A stretch of DNA of 64,000 nucleotides from assembly GCF_000092845.1 (NCBI RefSeq), contig NC_014150.1:3106704-3170703 (forward strand), given 5' to 3'. This document shows, piece after piece, positions 8,356 through 19,200 of the stretch. Each line of letters opens with the position of its first letter. The first letter of the stretch is position 1. The notes beneath the pieces were generated by a model, which worked only from the letters and a program-made list of their open reading frames with translations, had not been told where the DNA came from and did no database searches. This DNA is from Brachyspira murdochii DSM 12563 (lineage in GTDB: Bacteria; Spirochaetota; Brachyspiria; Brachyspirales; Brachyspiraceae). The position numbers and the translations under genes were made by a program.

Positions 8356-9984
8356 ATGAAAAGTGTAAGAGTATTTTTATCATCTATTATCAGCATTGGC
8401 TTAGTGATATTGTTAATGCTTTCTTCAATATCATGTTCTAAAGGTAAAAATGAAAATGACGGGATTATTGTCAATCTTAGTGTTGAACCAAAGACTATAG
8501 ACCCAAGTTTGAATGCCCAAATATACGGAGTAATTTATATTTCTCATGTATTTGAGGGTTTAACTGTAAGAGATAGAAACAATAAAATAGTTCCGGGTGT
8601 TGCAGAATCTTGGGAAATAAGTCCGGACGGAAAAACTTATACATTTTATCTTAGAACTAATTCTGCTTGGTCTGACGGTAAACCAGTTGTAGCTGAAGAC
8701 TTTGTTTACAGCTGGCAGAGACAAGTTGACCCAAAAGTTGCAAGCGAATACAGTTATCAGCATGAACCTGTAAAAAATGCTATGGCTATTACAAGAGGTG
8801 AGATGCCAGTAGATGCTCTAGGTGTTAAGGCTATTGATGATCATACTTTAGTTGTAGAATTGGAAGCTCCTACTGCTTATTTCTTGGAGGTAGCAGCATT
8901 CCCTACATTTGCACCTTTAAGAAAAGATATAATAGAACAATACGGCGACAGTTGGACTTTAAAGCCTGAAACTTATATAGGAAATGGTCCTTATATTATG
9001 TCTGAACGCAATATTGATGAAAATATTGTTATGGTAAAAAATCCTAATTATTGGAATGCTGACAGTATAGTTGCTGAAAAAATAACATTTGTGCTTATGC
9101 AAAATGGTGCATCTGCTGTAGCTGGTATAAAGGACGGATCTTTGCATATGGCTTATGAACCTCCTCAGCAGGATATACCTACACTTATGGAGGAAGGATT
9201 AATACAGATTAAGCCCCTTATAGCTACTTATTATTATCCTATAAACGTAACTAATGAATATTTAAAAGATCCTAGAGTAAGAAAAGCATTATCTTTGGCT
9301 ATAGACAGAAACTATATAGTAGAAAATGTTACCAAAGGCGGACAGAAACCTGCAAGCGGCTGGGTGCCTTATGCTGTTAATGATGTTGACGGAGATTTTA
9401 GAATAAATGGCGGTGATTTGTATGATGTATCAAAAGAAGGATATTCTAATAATGTTGAAATGGCTAAACAGCTTTTGGCTGAAGCTGGATATCCTAATGG
9501 AGAAGGTTTCCCTGTAATAGAGTTTAAAACTGATCCGGGTAATCATGTAGGTATATTTGAAGCAGTACAGCAAATGTGGAAAGAGCATCTTAATATAGAT
9601 TCTACTATTACTCAGATAGATAATGCATTATTAGGTCAGACTTTACTTGAGAAAAACTTTATGATAGGAAGACTTTATTGGTCAGCAGATTACAGTGATC
9701 CTATGTCTATGATGAGTTTATTTACTAGCTACAATACTCAAAATAATGGCGGATACAGCAATCAAAGATATGATGAGCTTATAGGTGAGGCTATGTCTAC
9801 TGATGATAATAATATAAGAATGAAAGCTATGCATGAAGCTGAAAAAATACTTATACAGGAAGATATGGGAGCTATACCTATATATTTCTTTACAGAGCCT
9901 TTGCTTGTTAATCCTAAATTGAAAGATGTTGTATATAATCCATTAGGTTTTCATAAGTTTTTCTATGCATATTTAGAAGAATAA
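8356..9984 (+). CDS. oppA: Oligopeptide ABC transporter substrate-binding lipoprotein
   Basis: A family 5 extracellular solute-binding protein of about 542 residues. A lipoprotein signal ends in the lipobox SSISC near residue 28. Next come the characteristic LSVEPKTIDPSLNAQIYG and HVFEGLT segments, SWEISPDGKTYTFYLR and NGPYIMSER. Homologues bind oligopeptides at the outer face of the inner membrane for an Opp/Dpp permease. No permease or ATPase genes adjoin it, so it probably serves a transporter encoded elsewhere. GGAG lies 6 bases before the ATG at 8356, better than the ATG at 8344. A strong terminator follows. Confidence 0.92.
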   Translation: MKSVRVFLSSIISIGLVILLMLSSISCSKGKNENDGIIVNLSVEPKTIDPSLNAQIYGVIYISHVFEGLTVRDRNNKIVPGVAESWEISPDGKTYTFYLRTNSAWSDGKPVVAEDFVYSWQRQVDPKVASEYSYQHEPVKNAMAITRGEMPVDALGVKAIDDHTLVVELEAPTAYFLEVAAFPTFAPLRKDIIEQYGDSWTLKPETYIGNGPYIMSERNIDENIVMVKNPNYWNADSIVAEKITFVLMQNGASAVAGIKDGSLHMAYEPPQQDIPTLMEEGLIQIKPLIATYYYPINVTNEYLKDPRVRKALSLAIDRNYIVENVTKGGQKPASGWVPYAVNDVDGDFRINGGDLYDVSKEGYSNNVEMAKQLLAEAGYPNGEGFPVIEFKTDPGNHVGIFEAVQQMWKEHLNIDSTITQIDNALLGQTLLEKNFMIGRLYWSADYSDPMSMMSLFTSYNTQNNGGYSNQRYDELIGEAMSTDDNNIRMKAMHEAEKILIQEDMGAIPIYFFTEPLLVNPKLKDVVYNPLGFHKFFYAYLEE

Positions 9985-10005
9985 TATAAAGTTGTGTGAA
10001 ATTAG

Positions 10006-10042
10006 CAGGCGGTATATTTAATTTATACTGCCTGTTTTTTTA
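10006..10042 (+). terminator. Intrinsic terminator after the oppA-like gene
   Basis: CAGGCGGTATA (10006-10016) pairs with TATACTGCCTG (10024-10034) with one G-T wobble, followed directly by a run of T. Confidence 0.85.
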
Positions 10043-10114
10043 TATAATTTTTATATTACATACTGATTTTTTATGTGTAATTCTAATTTATTTAGCTAAT
10101 ATTGACAAAAACAC

Positions 10115-10373
10115 TAGACTTGTTTCAAAATTACTTGACAAGATTATATATAAAATTTTGATAATTTATAAATTATCAAAGCAATGTTTTACATGTTGTA
10201 TAACTTATTATTTTAGTATGTAAATATGCAGTCCTTCGAGACTGCGGGCTGTGCCTGCTTCTTTGGGGCACCAAAAGAAGTGGGCACATACGTGTGGGGC
10301 AAAGCCCCAGTTATAAAATACTAAAAATTAAAATAGTGTAAATATTTTTTAATTTAGTTTTGAAACAAATCTA
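10115..10373. mobile_element. Possible MITE-like element with 16-base inverted ends
   Basis: TAGACTTGTTTCAAAA at 10115-10130 and its near-perfect inverse TTTTGAAACAAATCTA at 10358-10373 (15 of 16 match) enclose 259 bases with no gene. The interior holds the GC-rich block at 10228-10310. I see no target-site duplication, so transposition is only a suggestion. Outside the element the gap 9985-10520 holds just the oppA terminator and AT-rich sequence. Confidence 0.4.
10228..10310. repeat. GC-rich dispersed palindromic repeat (copy 1)
   Basis: An 83-base island of far higher GC than its surroundings, built of hairpins: GCAGT/ACTGC, GTGCCTGCTTCTT against AAGAAGTGGGCAC, and TGGGGC/GCCCCA. Its stretch CAAAAGAAGTGGG...TGTGGGG recurs in reverse orientation in the gap 61870-61985. 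It lacks a tRNA cloverleaf and any open frame. Confidence 0.6.
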
Positions 10374-10520
10374 CTATATAAATATATACTTTATATAATA
10401 AAATCTAAACTTATTTACCATAATATCCGATTTTTTAAATGTTAAAAAAGTTGCAAATCTTTAAATAATAATGTTAAATATATTAATTAAAAAAATAAAT
10501 AATTTTGAGGCAGGTTTATT

Positions 10521-11912
10521 ATTAAAAAAATAAAGAAGACTATAATAGTTATTTTTCTTGTAATAATGATGTTGTTTGTTAACTCTTGTGATACTTTCGA
10601 TATGTACATCAGAAAAGCACTTGAAGGAGTTAATCTTTATGAGCTTAGTGTGTTCGGAGAATCTCTTGGACGTGATATAAAAGTAGTTGAGCTTAGAGGG
10701 TTTGATGTAAATGATTTTAGAAATGATAGAGTTTCTTATTATATAAATAGATATCAAGGCAGTTGGAAGCCTTATATGCAGAAAATTATAGACAGAGCTC
10801 AAATATATTTGCCTTATATTAAAGAAGTATTTGCAGAGAAAGGTGTTCCAGAGGATTTGGTATATTTACCTATAATAGAAAGCGATTTTAATCCTCAGGC
10901 AGTTTCGCATGCTGGAGCAGCTGGTCTTTGGCAGTTTATGCCTATGACTGGTGCTATATATAATCTTAAAGTAAATTATTGGTCTGATGACAGATTTGAC
11001 CCTGAGCGTTCTACAAAGGCAGCTGCTGACCATTTAGTAAGGCTTGATAAAAACTTCAAATCTTGGGTAATTGCATTAATAGCTTATAATGCAGGAGGCG
11101 GAAGAATATCAAGAGCTATTAGAGAAGTAAAAAGTAATGATTTTGGAGATTTACTTGATGCAGGTGTGCTTCCAAAAGAAACTGAAGAGTATATACCAAA
11201 ATATGTCGCTGCTGTTATAATTGCTAAAAATCCTGAAAGATTTGGTTTTAAAATTAATAAACCTAAAGTTGTTTTTCCTCAGGGGGATTTAGTTTATGTT
11301 GATGATGCAGCTGATTTATCTGTGATAGCTAAGATGATAGAAGCTGATACTGAAGATTTAAAGGCTTTAAATCCGCATTTGGCTAGAGGGGTAACTCCTC
11401 CTGGTATGGTTAGATATCCTTTAAGGGTTCCGGAAGGATTGGGTAATAAATTTAATGAAACATTTGCTAAAATACCAGCAAGCGAGAGAGTTACTTTCAG
11501 ACGCCATGAAGTAAAAATGAATGAAACACTTTCTCATCTTTCTAAATTTTATGGTGTTCCTATAAATGCTATTGTAGAAATAAATAAATTAAAATCAAAA
11601 AGTCTTAATATAGGTCAGCAGGTTATGATACCTATACAGGGGCTTGATAATGCAAAGCAGGTTGATTTAGCTCAGTATGAAGAGGAGCAGGAGAGAATAA
11701 GAGAAGGTAAATTTGTTTATTTTGAATCTTTGCCTCCTCCTGATTATGAATATAAGGATATAATGTATCATGTTAGAAGCGGAGATACTCTTTGGATAAT
11801 TGCAAGAAGATTTAATATAGATATATCCGAAATAAAGGCTTGGAACAGACTTAATAGTAATGTACTTTCTATAGGTACAGAGATATTTTTAAGGATACCA
11901 ACAAATAAATAA
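10521..11912 (+). CDS. mltD: MltD-like membrane-bound lytic murein transglycosylase
   Basis: A lysozyme-like SLT domain has its catalytic glutamate in IIESDFNPQAVSHAGAAGLW and the partner motif ALIAYNAGGGRI. Two LysM peptidoglycan-binding domains follow in the C-terminal third (each ending like VMIPI and IFLRIP). The order SLT-LysM-LysM matches MltD, which cleaves peptidoglycan glycan strands in the periplasm. The first ATG in frame (10566) would leave only a few residues before the lipobox LFVNSC. The frame is open upstream and, read from an ATT at 10518 or 10521, gives a proper lipoprotein leader (KKIKK plus a hydrophobic stretch) with GAGG and AGG upstream. I therefore place the start at ATT. 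Confidence 0.85.
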   Translation: MKKIKKTIIVIFLVIMMLFVNSCDTFDMYIRKALEGVNLYELSVFGESLGRDIKVVELRGFDVNDFRNDRVSYYINRYQGSWKPYMQKIIDRAQIYLPYIKEVFAEKGVPEDLVYLPIIESDFNPQAVSHAGAAGLWQFMPMTGAIYNLKVNYWSDDRFDPERSTKAAADHLVRLDKNFKSWVIALIAYNAGGGRISRAIREVKSNDFGDLLDAGVLPKETEEYIPKYVAAVIIAKNPERFGFKINKPKVVFPQGDLVYVDDAADLSVIAKMIEADTEDLKALNPHLARGVTPPGMVRYPLRVPEGLGNKFNETFAKIPASERVTFRRHEVKMNETLSHLSKFYGVPINAIVEINKLKSKSLNIGQQVMIPIQGLDNAKQVDLAQYEEEQERIREGKFVYFESLPPPDYEYKDIMYHVRSGDTLWIIARRFNIDISEIKAWNRLNSNVLSIGTEIFLRIPTNK

Positions 11913-11927
11913 AATAATTATAAATAT

Positions 11928-12047
11928 TTATTTTAATCTTTCATTAATTAGGCTTTCAAGTCTACTTAATACTTTTATCCTTCTCTCCCAAATATAATCT
12001 ACAATAGAGTCATATATTTTTATTTGATTTTGAAAACAGCAGTGCAT
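11928..12047 (-). pseudogene. Short open frame, possible remnant of a decayed gene
   Basis: A 39-codon frame starting MHCCFQNQIKIYDSIVDYIW reads like real protein rather than low-complexity AT sequence. Just upstream on the same strand (about 12060-12130) a different frame reads YWEYTYKENIIASCKSLAKN before a stop. The two pieces could be the broken end of one former gene. There is no convincing ribosome-binding site. The family is not recognised. Confidence 0.3.
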
Positions 12048-12135
12048 TTTTATGATCCAAATTAAATTATATTTTTTGCTAAAGATTTACAACTAGCTAT
12101 TATATTTTCTTTATAAGTATATTCCCAATAATAAA

Positions 12136-13806
12136 TTATTTATCTTTTCCTGTTATGGCTTCTACTATGTTTACGAGATTAGAAATTGAACGGTTAAAAT
12201 ATACTAATACATCTCCGTATAAATGAGCATTTAAAGCAGGTATCAATGATTTATCAACATTGTCATAATGTCTTTGCCTTGCCTCATAATAGAATGCTTT
12301 TATTTCATGATATTTCTGCATAGCTTCATCATATGTTTTTTCTTTATTTAAAGAATAGTATTGAAGTATTAGCTCTGATAAATAGTCTATGAATTTTTTA
12401 TTATTATCTATCATTTTTAATATATCTGATTTTTGTGTTTCATTAAATAAAGTCTTTTTTTCACTTCCTTTTATAATTGCTTTACCTAAATCTTTTAAAT
12501 TATCTCCTAGATTTTCATAGTATGTACTTATATTTATAAGAGAAGCGATATTTGCTGAGTTTAAAGTATTTTTTCCAAGCAGTTTGAGTAGGAATGAATG
12601 TATTTCCTGATCTGTATTATCAAGCATTTTTTCATGATCTCTTATTTTAGTAAGAAGTCTTTCACTAGGGTTTTCAAATAGCTGTTCTATTCTTGAAAGC
12701 ATTTTTTTAGCAATTTCGCCCATATAAGTTACTTCTTTTCTTACCTCTATTTCTGCTGATACTGGCATATTAAGTAATTTATCAGAAAGTACACTGACAT
12801 GTTTTTCATCTTCTTTGTCTTTGATTAGGAAGCATACTATTTTTTCTAGTTTTTCTGTTAGGAAGTAGAATACTATAACGTTTATAATATTAAATATTGT
12901 GTGAGCAGCCGCTATATAGAATGATATATTAACATATTTATTATTTACTACGAGGTTAGGATCTCCTATATTCATAAATCCTACAACTATATCAACTAAT
13001 TTTATATAGTATGGGAATAAGAAGAACATATATATAACACCGAATATATTAAATAAGCAGTGAACTAAAGCAGCTCTTTTAGCATTTGTAGAAGCCCCCA
13101 AAGTTGCCAATACGGCTGTAATTGTAGTACCTATATTTTGCCCAAGTATTAATGCTACACTAGTAGGGTAATCTATCAAACCAACTGAAGCCAATGATAT
13201 AGTAACACCCAAAGCGGCACTGCTTGACTGTATTATAGCAGTAACAATCATACCAATCATTACGCATAAAAATCTGCCGTACATAGTATTTGCATTTGCC
13301 ATTAAGAAAACTTTTTCAAAATCCTTGGATCCTCTTACTCCTTCAAAAGCCATTTTCATAAGAATAAGACCGTAAAATATCATACCAAAACCCATCAGTA
13401 TTTCACCAAAGAATCTCAATCTTCTATTTTCCGAGCCGAATGTTACTATAATAGAACCTAAACCTAAAGCAGGTAATGCTAATACATCTATATTTAATGA
13501 TATTATCCAGCCTGTAACAGTAGTACCTATATTGGCACCTAGTATGATATTTATTGCTTGAGAAAGTGTAAGGATATTAGCATTAACAAAACTTACAGTC
13601 ATTACAGTAACAGCACTGCTTGACTGAACTATTGCCGTTATTAAAAAACCTAGAGCTATTCCGAATATTTTATTTTGAGTTAATTTGTGGAGGATCTCTT
13701 TTAGTGCATTTTCTGTACTTTCCTGAAGTCCGTCAGAGAATACCTTAAGACCATACATAAAAAGTCCGAATCCGCCGATTAAAGAAAAAGCTAGGTTTAA
13801 AAACAT
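12136..13806 (-). CDS. Na+/phosphate symporter family protein with PhoU-like tail
   Basis: 556 residues. The first 310 hold the two inverted Na/Pi-cotransporter repeats, each with the family signature QSSSA (IVQSSSAVTVMTVSFVNA near 60 and IIQSSSAALGVTISLASVG near 190) and GQNIGTT/GANIGTT motifs. About eight membrane segments are visible. The last 220 residues are helical and resemble PhoU-like regulatory domains. Such proteins import phosphate with sodium at the inner membrane. AGGA precedes the ATG. It is a single gene, and the TM2 gene upstream has its own terminator. Confidence 0.9.
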   Translation of the reverse strand: MFLNLAFSLIGGFGLFMYGLKVFSDGLQESTENALKEILHKLTQNKIFGIALGFLITAIVQSSSAVTVMTVSFVNANILTLSQAINIILGANIGTTVTGWIISLNIDVLALPALGLGSIIVTFGSENRRLRFFGEILMGFGMIFYGLILMKMAFEGVRGSKDFEKVFLMANANTMYGRFLCVMIGMIVTAIIQSSSAALGVTISLASVGLIDYPTSVALILGQNIGTTITAVLATLGASTNAKRAALVHCLFNIFGVIYMFFLFPYYIKLVDIVVGFMNIGDPNLVVNNKYVNISFYIAAAHTIFNIINVIVFYFLTEKLEKIVCFLIKDKEDEKHVSVLSDKLLNMPVSAEIEVRKEVTYMGEIAKKMLSRIEQLFENPSERLLTKIRDHEKMLDNTDQEIHSFLLKLLGKNTLNSANIASLINISTYYENLGDNLKDLGKAIIKGSEKKTLFNETQKSDILKMIDNNKKFIDYLSELILQYYSLNKEKTYDEAMQKYHEIKAFYYEARQRHYDNVDKSLIPALNAHLYGDVLVYFNRSISNLVNIVEAITGKDK

Positions 13807-13860
13807 ATGGCATATCCTACTATTTTATTAAGCTAGGCGTGCTTAGTATATTATAAATGC

Positions 13861-13914
13861 AAAAAAAGTCAATAAAAATAAATTATTATGTTAATTGATT
13901 TTTATTGACTTTGC
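13861..13914 (-). terminator. Intrinsic terminator of the first TM2 gene
   Basis: AAGTCAATAAAAAT (13866-13879) and ATTTTTATTGACTT (13898-13911) are perfect inverse complements. On the minus strand a run of seven T follows. Confidence 0.85.
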
Positions 13915-13934
13915 AATTTAATTTAATTAAAATA

Positions 13935-14138
13935 TTATTTTTTTAATTTTCTGCCTTCTTTATCTGTAAACTTATCTAACAGTATCATTACAATATCTAC
14001 TATGTACCATATTCCAAAACCTCCGGCTGTTATCCAATATAATATACCGGTACCGATTTTGCCAACATAAAATCTATGAACAGGTAAGAATATAGCTAAT
14101 AAAAGAGTTATAATCCAGCTTCTATCTGATACTTCCAT
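13935..14138 (-). CDS. TM2 domain membrane protein (copy 1)
   Basis: 67 residues with the TM2 signature: a first helix with LLLAIFLPVHRFYVGKIGTG, a turn, and a second helix GGFGIWYIVDIVMILL, ending in a basic tail. The TM2 family is widespread and its role is uncertain; the HRFYvGk element is its hallmark. GGAG precedes the ATG. A near-identical copy lies on the other strand at 24729 (about nine differences in 67 residues). The two copies bracket roughly 10.8 kb. Confidence 0.88.
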   Translation of the reverse strand: MEVSDRSWIITLLLAIFLPVHRFYVGKIGTGILYWITAGGFGIWYIVDIVMILLDKFTDKEGRKLKK

Positions 14139-14196
14139 AAAAATCTCCTATAACTATATAATTTTTTATAATTATATAGTTATATGTAAAAAAAGT

Positions 14197-14227
14197 AAAC
14201 AATTATTTTTTTAATAATTGTTTTTTT
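14197..14227 (+). terminator. Terminator-like hairpin between divergent genes
   Basis: AAACAATTATT (14197-14207), a five-T loop and AATAATTGTTT (14213-14223), followed by four T. It lies upstream of both divergent genes rather than after a gene, so its job is unclear. The rest of this 250-base gap is AT-rich, apart from the promoter at 14265-14293. Confidence 0.45.
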
Positions 14228-14264
14228 AAAATAAAAATTTTTATTATAAAAAAAATAAAAAATT

Positions 14265-14293
14265 TTGTTTAAATATAATTTTATGTCTATAAT
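14265..14293 (+). promoter_or_regulatory. Sigma70-type promoter
   Basis: TTGTTT, a 17-base spacer and TATAAT at 14288-14293, serving the gene starting at 14389. Confidence 0.55.
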
Positions 14294-14388
14294 ATATATT
14301 ATGTTTGTATTTTATAAATAAATCATTAAAAAATAATTTATGAATATAATAAAAAGCATTATAAAACTTAAATAAATTGGAGCTTATT

Positions 14389-15993
14389 ATGGCATTATTA
14401 TCAAAAGAAGATATAGAAACATTAGAGTCATTTCATAGCGGAAACGGCGGATATTTTTATAAAATGTTAAACTATTTAGAAGAGTTTATTGAAAATGGTA
14501 TAAAGGAGAATAAATTTACATTAGAAGAGGCTAGAGAAGATTTGGATATAGCATTATGGTATTCTTATGCCTGCAATAATATAGGCGATTATGAACATTA
14601 TTATATGTCAAAGGAGTTTATGAAGTATTCTGAAAAAAATGCAAAAGGATGCGGCACTTGGTATTACAGATATACTGTTGCTCTTATATACTGCGGTAAA
14701 TTGGAAGATGCATTAAAATACTCTGAACGGGGTGTTATAGAAGAGCCTAATTATCCTTGGGGCTGGCTTGAACTTGCTAAACTTAGACTTCATTTTGGAA
14801 ATAAAGTTGGGGCAGTTGAAGCAAATAATAAAGGTCTTGAAATAGTGCCTAATGATTATGAGTTTTTAAGACAGGCTGATGAGATAGAGAATTATTATTC
14901 ATTGGAGGCTTTGGAGTATCATTATATAAATGAAGAGAGTGATAAGAATTTACTTGAAGGACTTGATTACGGAGAGGATAAACTGAATGCTATAGCTTAT
15001 ATATTATGCGATGAAGAAAAATTAAAAGAAATAAAAAATATTATTAATCCTATAGAATGGGAAGCTGATAGTCCGTATTGTAATTTTAAGTTTTATATTG
15101 GTGATGAACTTATCGACGGTGTATTTACTATGAATGAAGCTGCTGTATCGAAATTAGATAAAGAGATGATAAAAAAATCTTTAGACGAACTTAAAGAAGT
15201 AAAAGAAATATTTGAAAATAATGAAAATTCTAAATTAATATCGGTAAAATTTAATATTGATTATACTATTGAAGCTGCCTTCAAAAATAATGAAACAGAA
15301 AAAACTTTTTCAATCAGAAAAATGTTTAATGAAGATTCTGAATATAAAAAAGTTGCAGATGAGATTTTTGATTCCTACGGTATGCCTTTAAATCCTTATT
15401 TAGAAGAACTGCCTAATATGGTTATTTTATATAAAAAGGAAGATGATTGTTTGTATTATGCTGAGTGCTGGATTAATGATGAGTTTATAGTAAAACATAC
15501 TGGCATAGTAGGTAATACAGGAAAAACTGAAGAATATAAATATGATAATGCTAGAGATTATAAAAAATTTTTAGACAGTTTTTATGAAGAATATAGTGAT
15601 TATACAGAAATATCAAAAGAAGAATATTTTTATTTAATTTTGCAGTTTGAGATAGAGCCGTTTGAAGGTGAATTGCCTAGCAAATATCATGATGCAGTGA
15701 ATAATATAGGCAACGCTTTACACTCTGTTTTAACTTGGAATGCTTTGGGAAGTCTTGATTCTTGGAGTGCGGGGGAAACTGAAAATATAAAAGGAAAATA
15801 TGTTATTAATTTCTTTTGTATTGTTATTAATGTTGATATAGCATTTAGACTTATATTAAACGAGGTAATAGAAAATATAAAAGATTATATTAGCTTATCA
15901 TATGTAAAAATAGCATCCGCCCCTTATATGGATAATGGAGAAGATTATAATTTGTTATATTCTTCAGATTCAAGTACAGATTTTTCTATATAG
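14389..15993 (+). CDS. TPR protein with a possible WGR-like region
   Basis: 534 residues, no signal peptide. Residues about 55-180 contain TPR-like hairpins (YALIYCGKLEDALKYSERG is typical, as is LELAKLRLHFGNKVGAVEAN). The remaining two thirds do not match a family I can name with confidence. A segment near 350-400, YYAECWINDEFIVKHTGIVG followed by NTGKTEEYKY, has the look of a WGR domain, but this is a weak likeness. GGAG stands 6 bases before the ATG at 14389, which decides the start over the TTG at 14377. It resembles the TPR protein at 51884 in general plan, not in clear sequence. Confidence 0.65.
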   Translation: MALLSKEDIETLESFHSGNGGYFYKMLNYLEEFIENGIKENKFTLEEAREDLDIALWYSYACNNIGDYEHYYMSKEFMKYSEKNAKGCGTWYYRYTVALIYCGKLEDALKYSERGVIEEPNYPWGWLELAKLRLHFGNKVGAVEANNKGLEIVPNDYEFLRQADEIENYYSLEALEYHYINEESDKNLLEGLDYGEDKLNAIAYILCDEEKLKEIKNIINPIEWEADSPYCNFKFYIGDELIDGVFTMNEAAVSKLDKEMIKKSLDELKEVKEIFENNENSKLISVKFNIDYTIEAAFKNNETEKTFSIRKMFNEDSEYKKVADEIFDSYGMPLNPYLEELPNMVILYKKEDDCLYYAECWINDEFIVKHTGIVGNTGKTEEYKYDNARDYKKFLDSFYEEYSDYTEISKEEYFYLILQFEIEPFEGELPSKYHDAVNNIGNALHSVLTWNALGSLDSWSAGETENIKGKYVINFFCIVINVDIAFRLILNEVIENIKDYISLSYVKIASAPYMDNGEDYNLLYSSDSSTDFSI

Positions 15994-16021
15994 TTATTAA
16001 AAATAAAGTATAAACAATATA

Positions 16022-16059
16022 AGCTATAAAAATTAGATAATTCTAACATTTTTATAGCT
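16022..16059 (+). terminator. Long hairpin after the TPR gene
   Basis: AGCTATAAAAATTAGA pairs with TCTAACATTTTTATAGCT, two bases bulged. There is no T-run after it, so termination would be weak or need a factor. Confidence 0.4.
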
Positions 16060-16077
16060 AAATACTGTAATTTAAAT

Positions 16078-16106
16078 TTGTAATATTTAGTTATTCATTG
16101 TATAAT
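16078..16106 (+). promoter_or_regulatory. gyrB promoter
   Basis: TTGTAA at 16078-16083, 17 bases, TATAAT at 16101-16106; the leader to the ATG is about 58 bases. Confidence 0.55.
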
Positions 16107-16152
16107 GTGCACATTAAAATTTAAAAATATTATTAATAAATATTTAAAATAA

Positions 16153-18084
<1,932 letters not shown>

Positions 18085-18181
18085 TCGATATTTTTTAATT
18101 TTATATTTGTATTTTTCTTAAATATTTTTATTTTTAATGTAAAGTTAATTTTATAATTTTTGAAAATAAGGAGTAAAATTT

Positions 18182-19144
18182 ATGGATAATAAATATAATT
18201 TAATTATAGTAGGCGGCGGTCCGGGCGGTATTGCTGCTTCTGTTGAGGCTTCTATATTAAAAATGGATAAGGTGCTTTTGATAGAAAAAGGAGATAATCA
18301 CTCTACTACTATTAGAAAATTTTATAAAGATGATAAAAGAGTAGATAAAGATTATAAAGGTGAAGCTTTGGATTTGAAAGGTAATATCAAATTTGAAACA
18401 GCAACTAAAGGTGATGTATTAGATTTATTTAGTGAATGTTTGTTTGGTAACTATATAGAGGCTATGTTTAATACTGAAGTTGAATCTATCAAAAATAATG
18501 GTGAATATTTGGAAGTAACTACAGTTGATAATAAACAATATGAGGCAAAATATGTTGTAGCTTCTATAGGTAAAATGGGAAGACCAAATAGACCTGATTA
18601 TGCTATACCTGCAAGTCTTAATGCTGTTGTAAACTTCAATATTTATAAATGTAAGGAAAATGAAAAGATATTAGTAGTGGGAGGAGGAAACTCTGCTGTT
18701 GAATATGCTTATCTTTTGGGAAAGGATAATGATGTTACTATAAACTATAGAAAAGCAGAGTTCACAAGACCTAATGAAAAGAATTTAGAGACTATTAAAG
18801 AAGATATTGCAAGCGGAAAAGTGAAAGCAAGATTAGGTGTTGATATAAAATCTATAGAAGATAAAGATGGCAAAGTATTAGTTCATTATACTGATGGTGT
18901 TGATGAAGTTTATGACAGAGTAATATATGCTTTGGGAGGAGTTGCACCTGTAGACTTCTTAAAAAGATGTGATATAGAATTGGATGAGGCTGGTGTTCCT
19001 ATAGTTAATGATAAGCATGAAAGCTCTGTTAAAAACTTATTTATAGCTGGAGATATACTTTATAAATCTGGCGGTTCTATAGCTAAGGCTTTGAATGCTG
19101 GTTTTGATATAGTTGAACATATAGATAGTTTAATGAAAAAATAA
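18182..19144 (+). CDS. FAD/NAD(P)-dependent oxidoreductase, thioredoxin-reductase-like without CxxC
   Basis: 320 residues. There are two dinucleotide-binding motifs: GGGPGGIAASVEA at the N-terminus for FAD and VVGGGNSAVEYAYLLG near 163 for NAD(P). The C-terminal FAD motif is NLFIAGDILYKSGGSIAKAL. Length and layout match thioredoxin reductase, but the CxxC redox pair between the two domains is absent. It is therefore more like the YpdA/ferredoxin-NADP reductase-like relatives. The partner is unknown; a thioredoxin gene exists far off at 48654. AAGGAG precedes the ATG. Confidence 0.82.
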   Translation: MDNKYNLIIVGGGPGGIAASVEASILKMDKVLLIEKGDNHSTTIRKFYKDDKRVDKDYKGEALDLKGNIKFETATKGDVLDLFSECLFGNYIEAMFNTEVESIKNNGEYLEVTTVDNKQYEAKYVVASIGKMGRPNRPDYAIPASLNAVVNFNIYKCKENEKILVVGGGNSAVEYAYLLGKDNDVTINYRKAEFTRPNEKNLETIKEDIASGKVKARLGVDIKSIEDKDGKVLVHYTDGVDEVYDRVIYALGGVAPVDFLKRCDIELDEAGVPIVNDKHESSVKNLFIAGDILYKSGGSIAKALNAGFDIVEHIDSLMKK

Positions 19145-19160
19145 AATATAGTTTTTTATA

Positions 19161-19167
19161 GGGGGGG
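19161..19167 (+). repeat. Seven-G homopolymer upstream of the PTS genes
   Basis: A run of seven G stands in the 56-base gap before the IIA gene, striking in so AT-rich a region. It is about 33 bases upstream of the ATG, too far to act as a normal ribosome-binding site. Confidence 0.6.
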
Positions 19168-19200
19168 TATAAAGCTCCTTTATATAAATATATAAATAAA

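Noticed and set aside
10228-10310. tRNA gene
   Set aside because: The GC-rich block and TTCGAG stretch suggested a tRNA, but no cloverleaf, acceptor stem or CCA end can be drawn.
10461-10802. Minus-strand open frame over the 5' end of mltD
   Set aside because: It is antisense to a well-supported lipoprotein signal and SLT region, with composition typical of a shadow frame.
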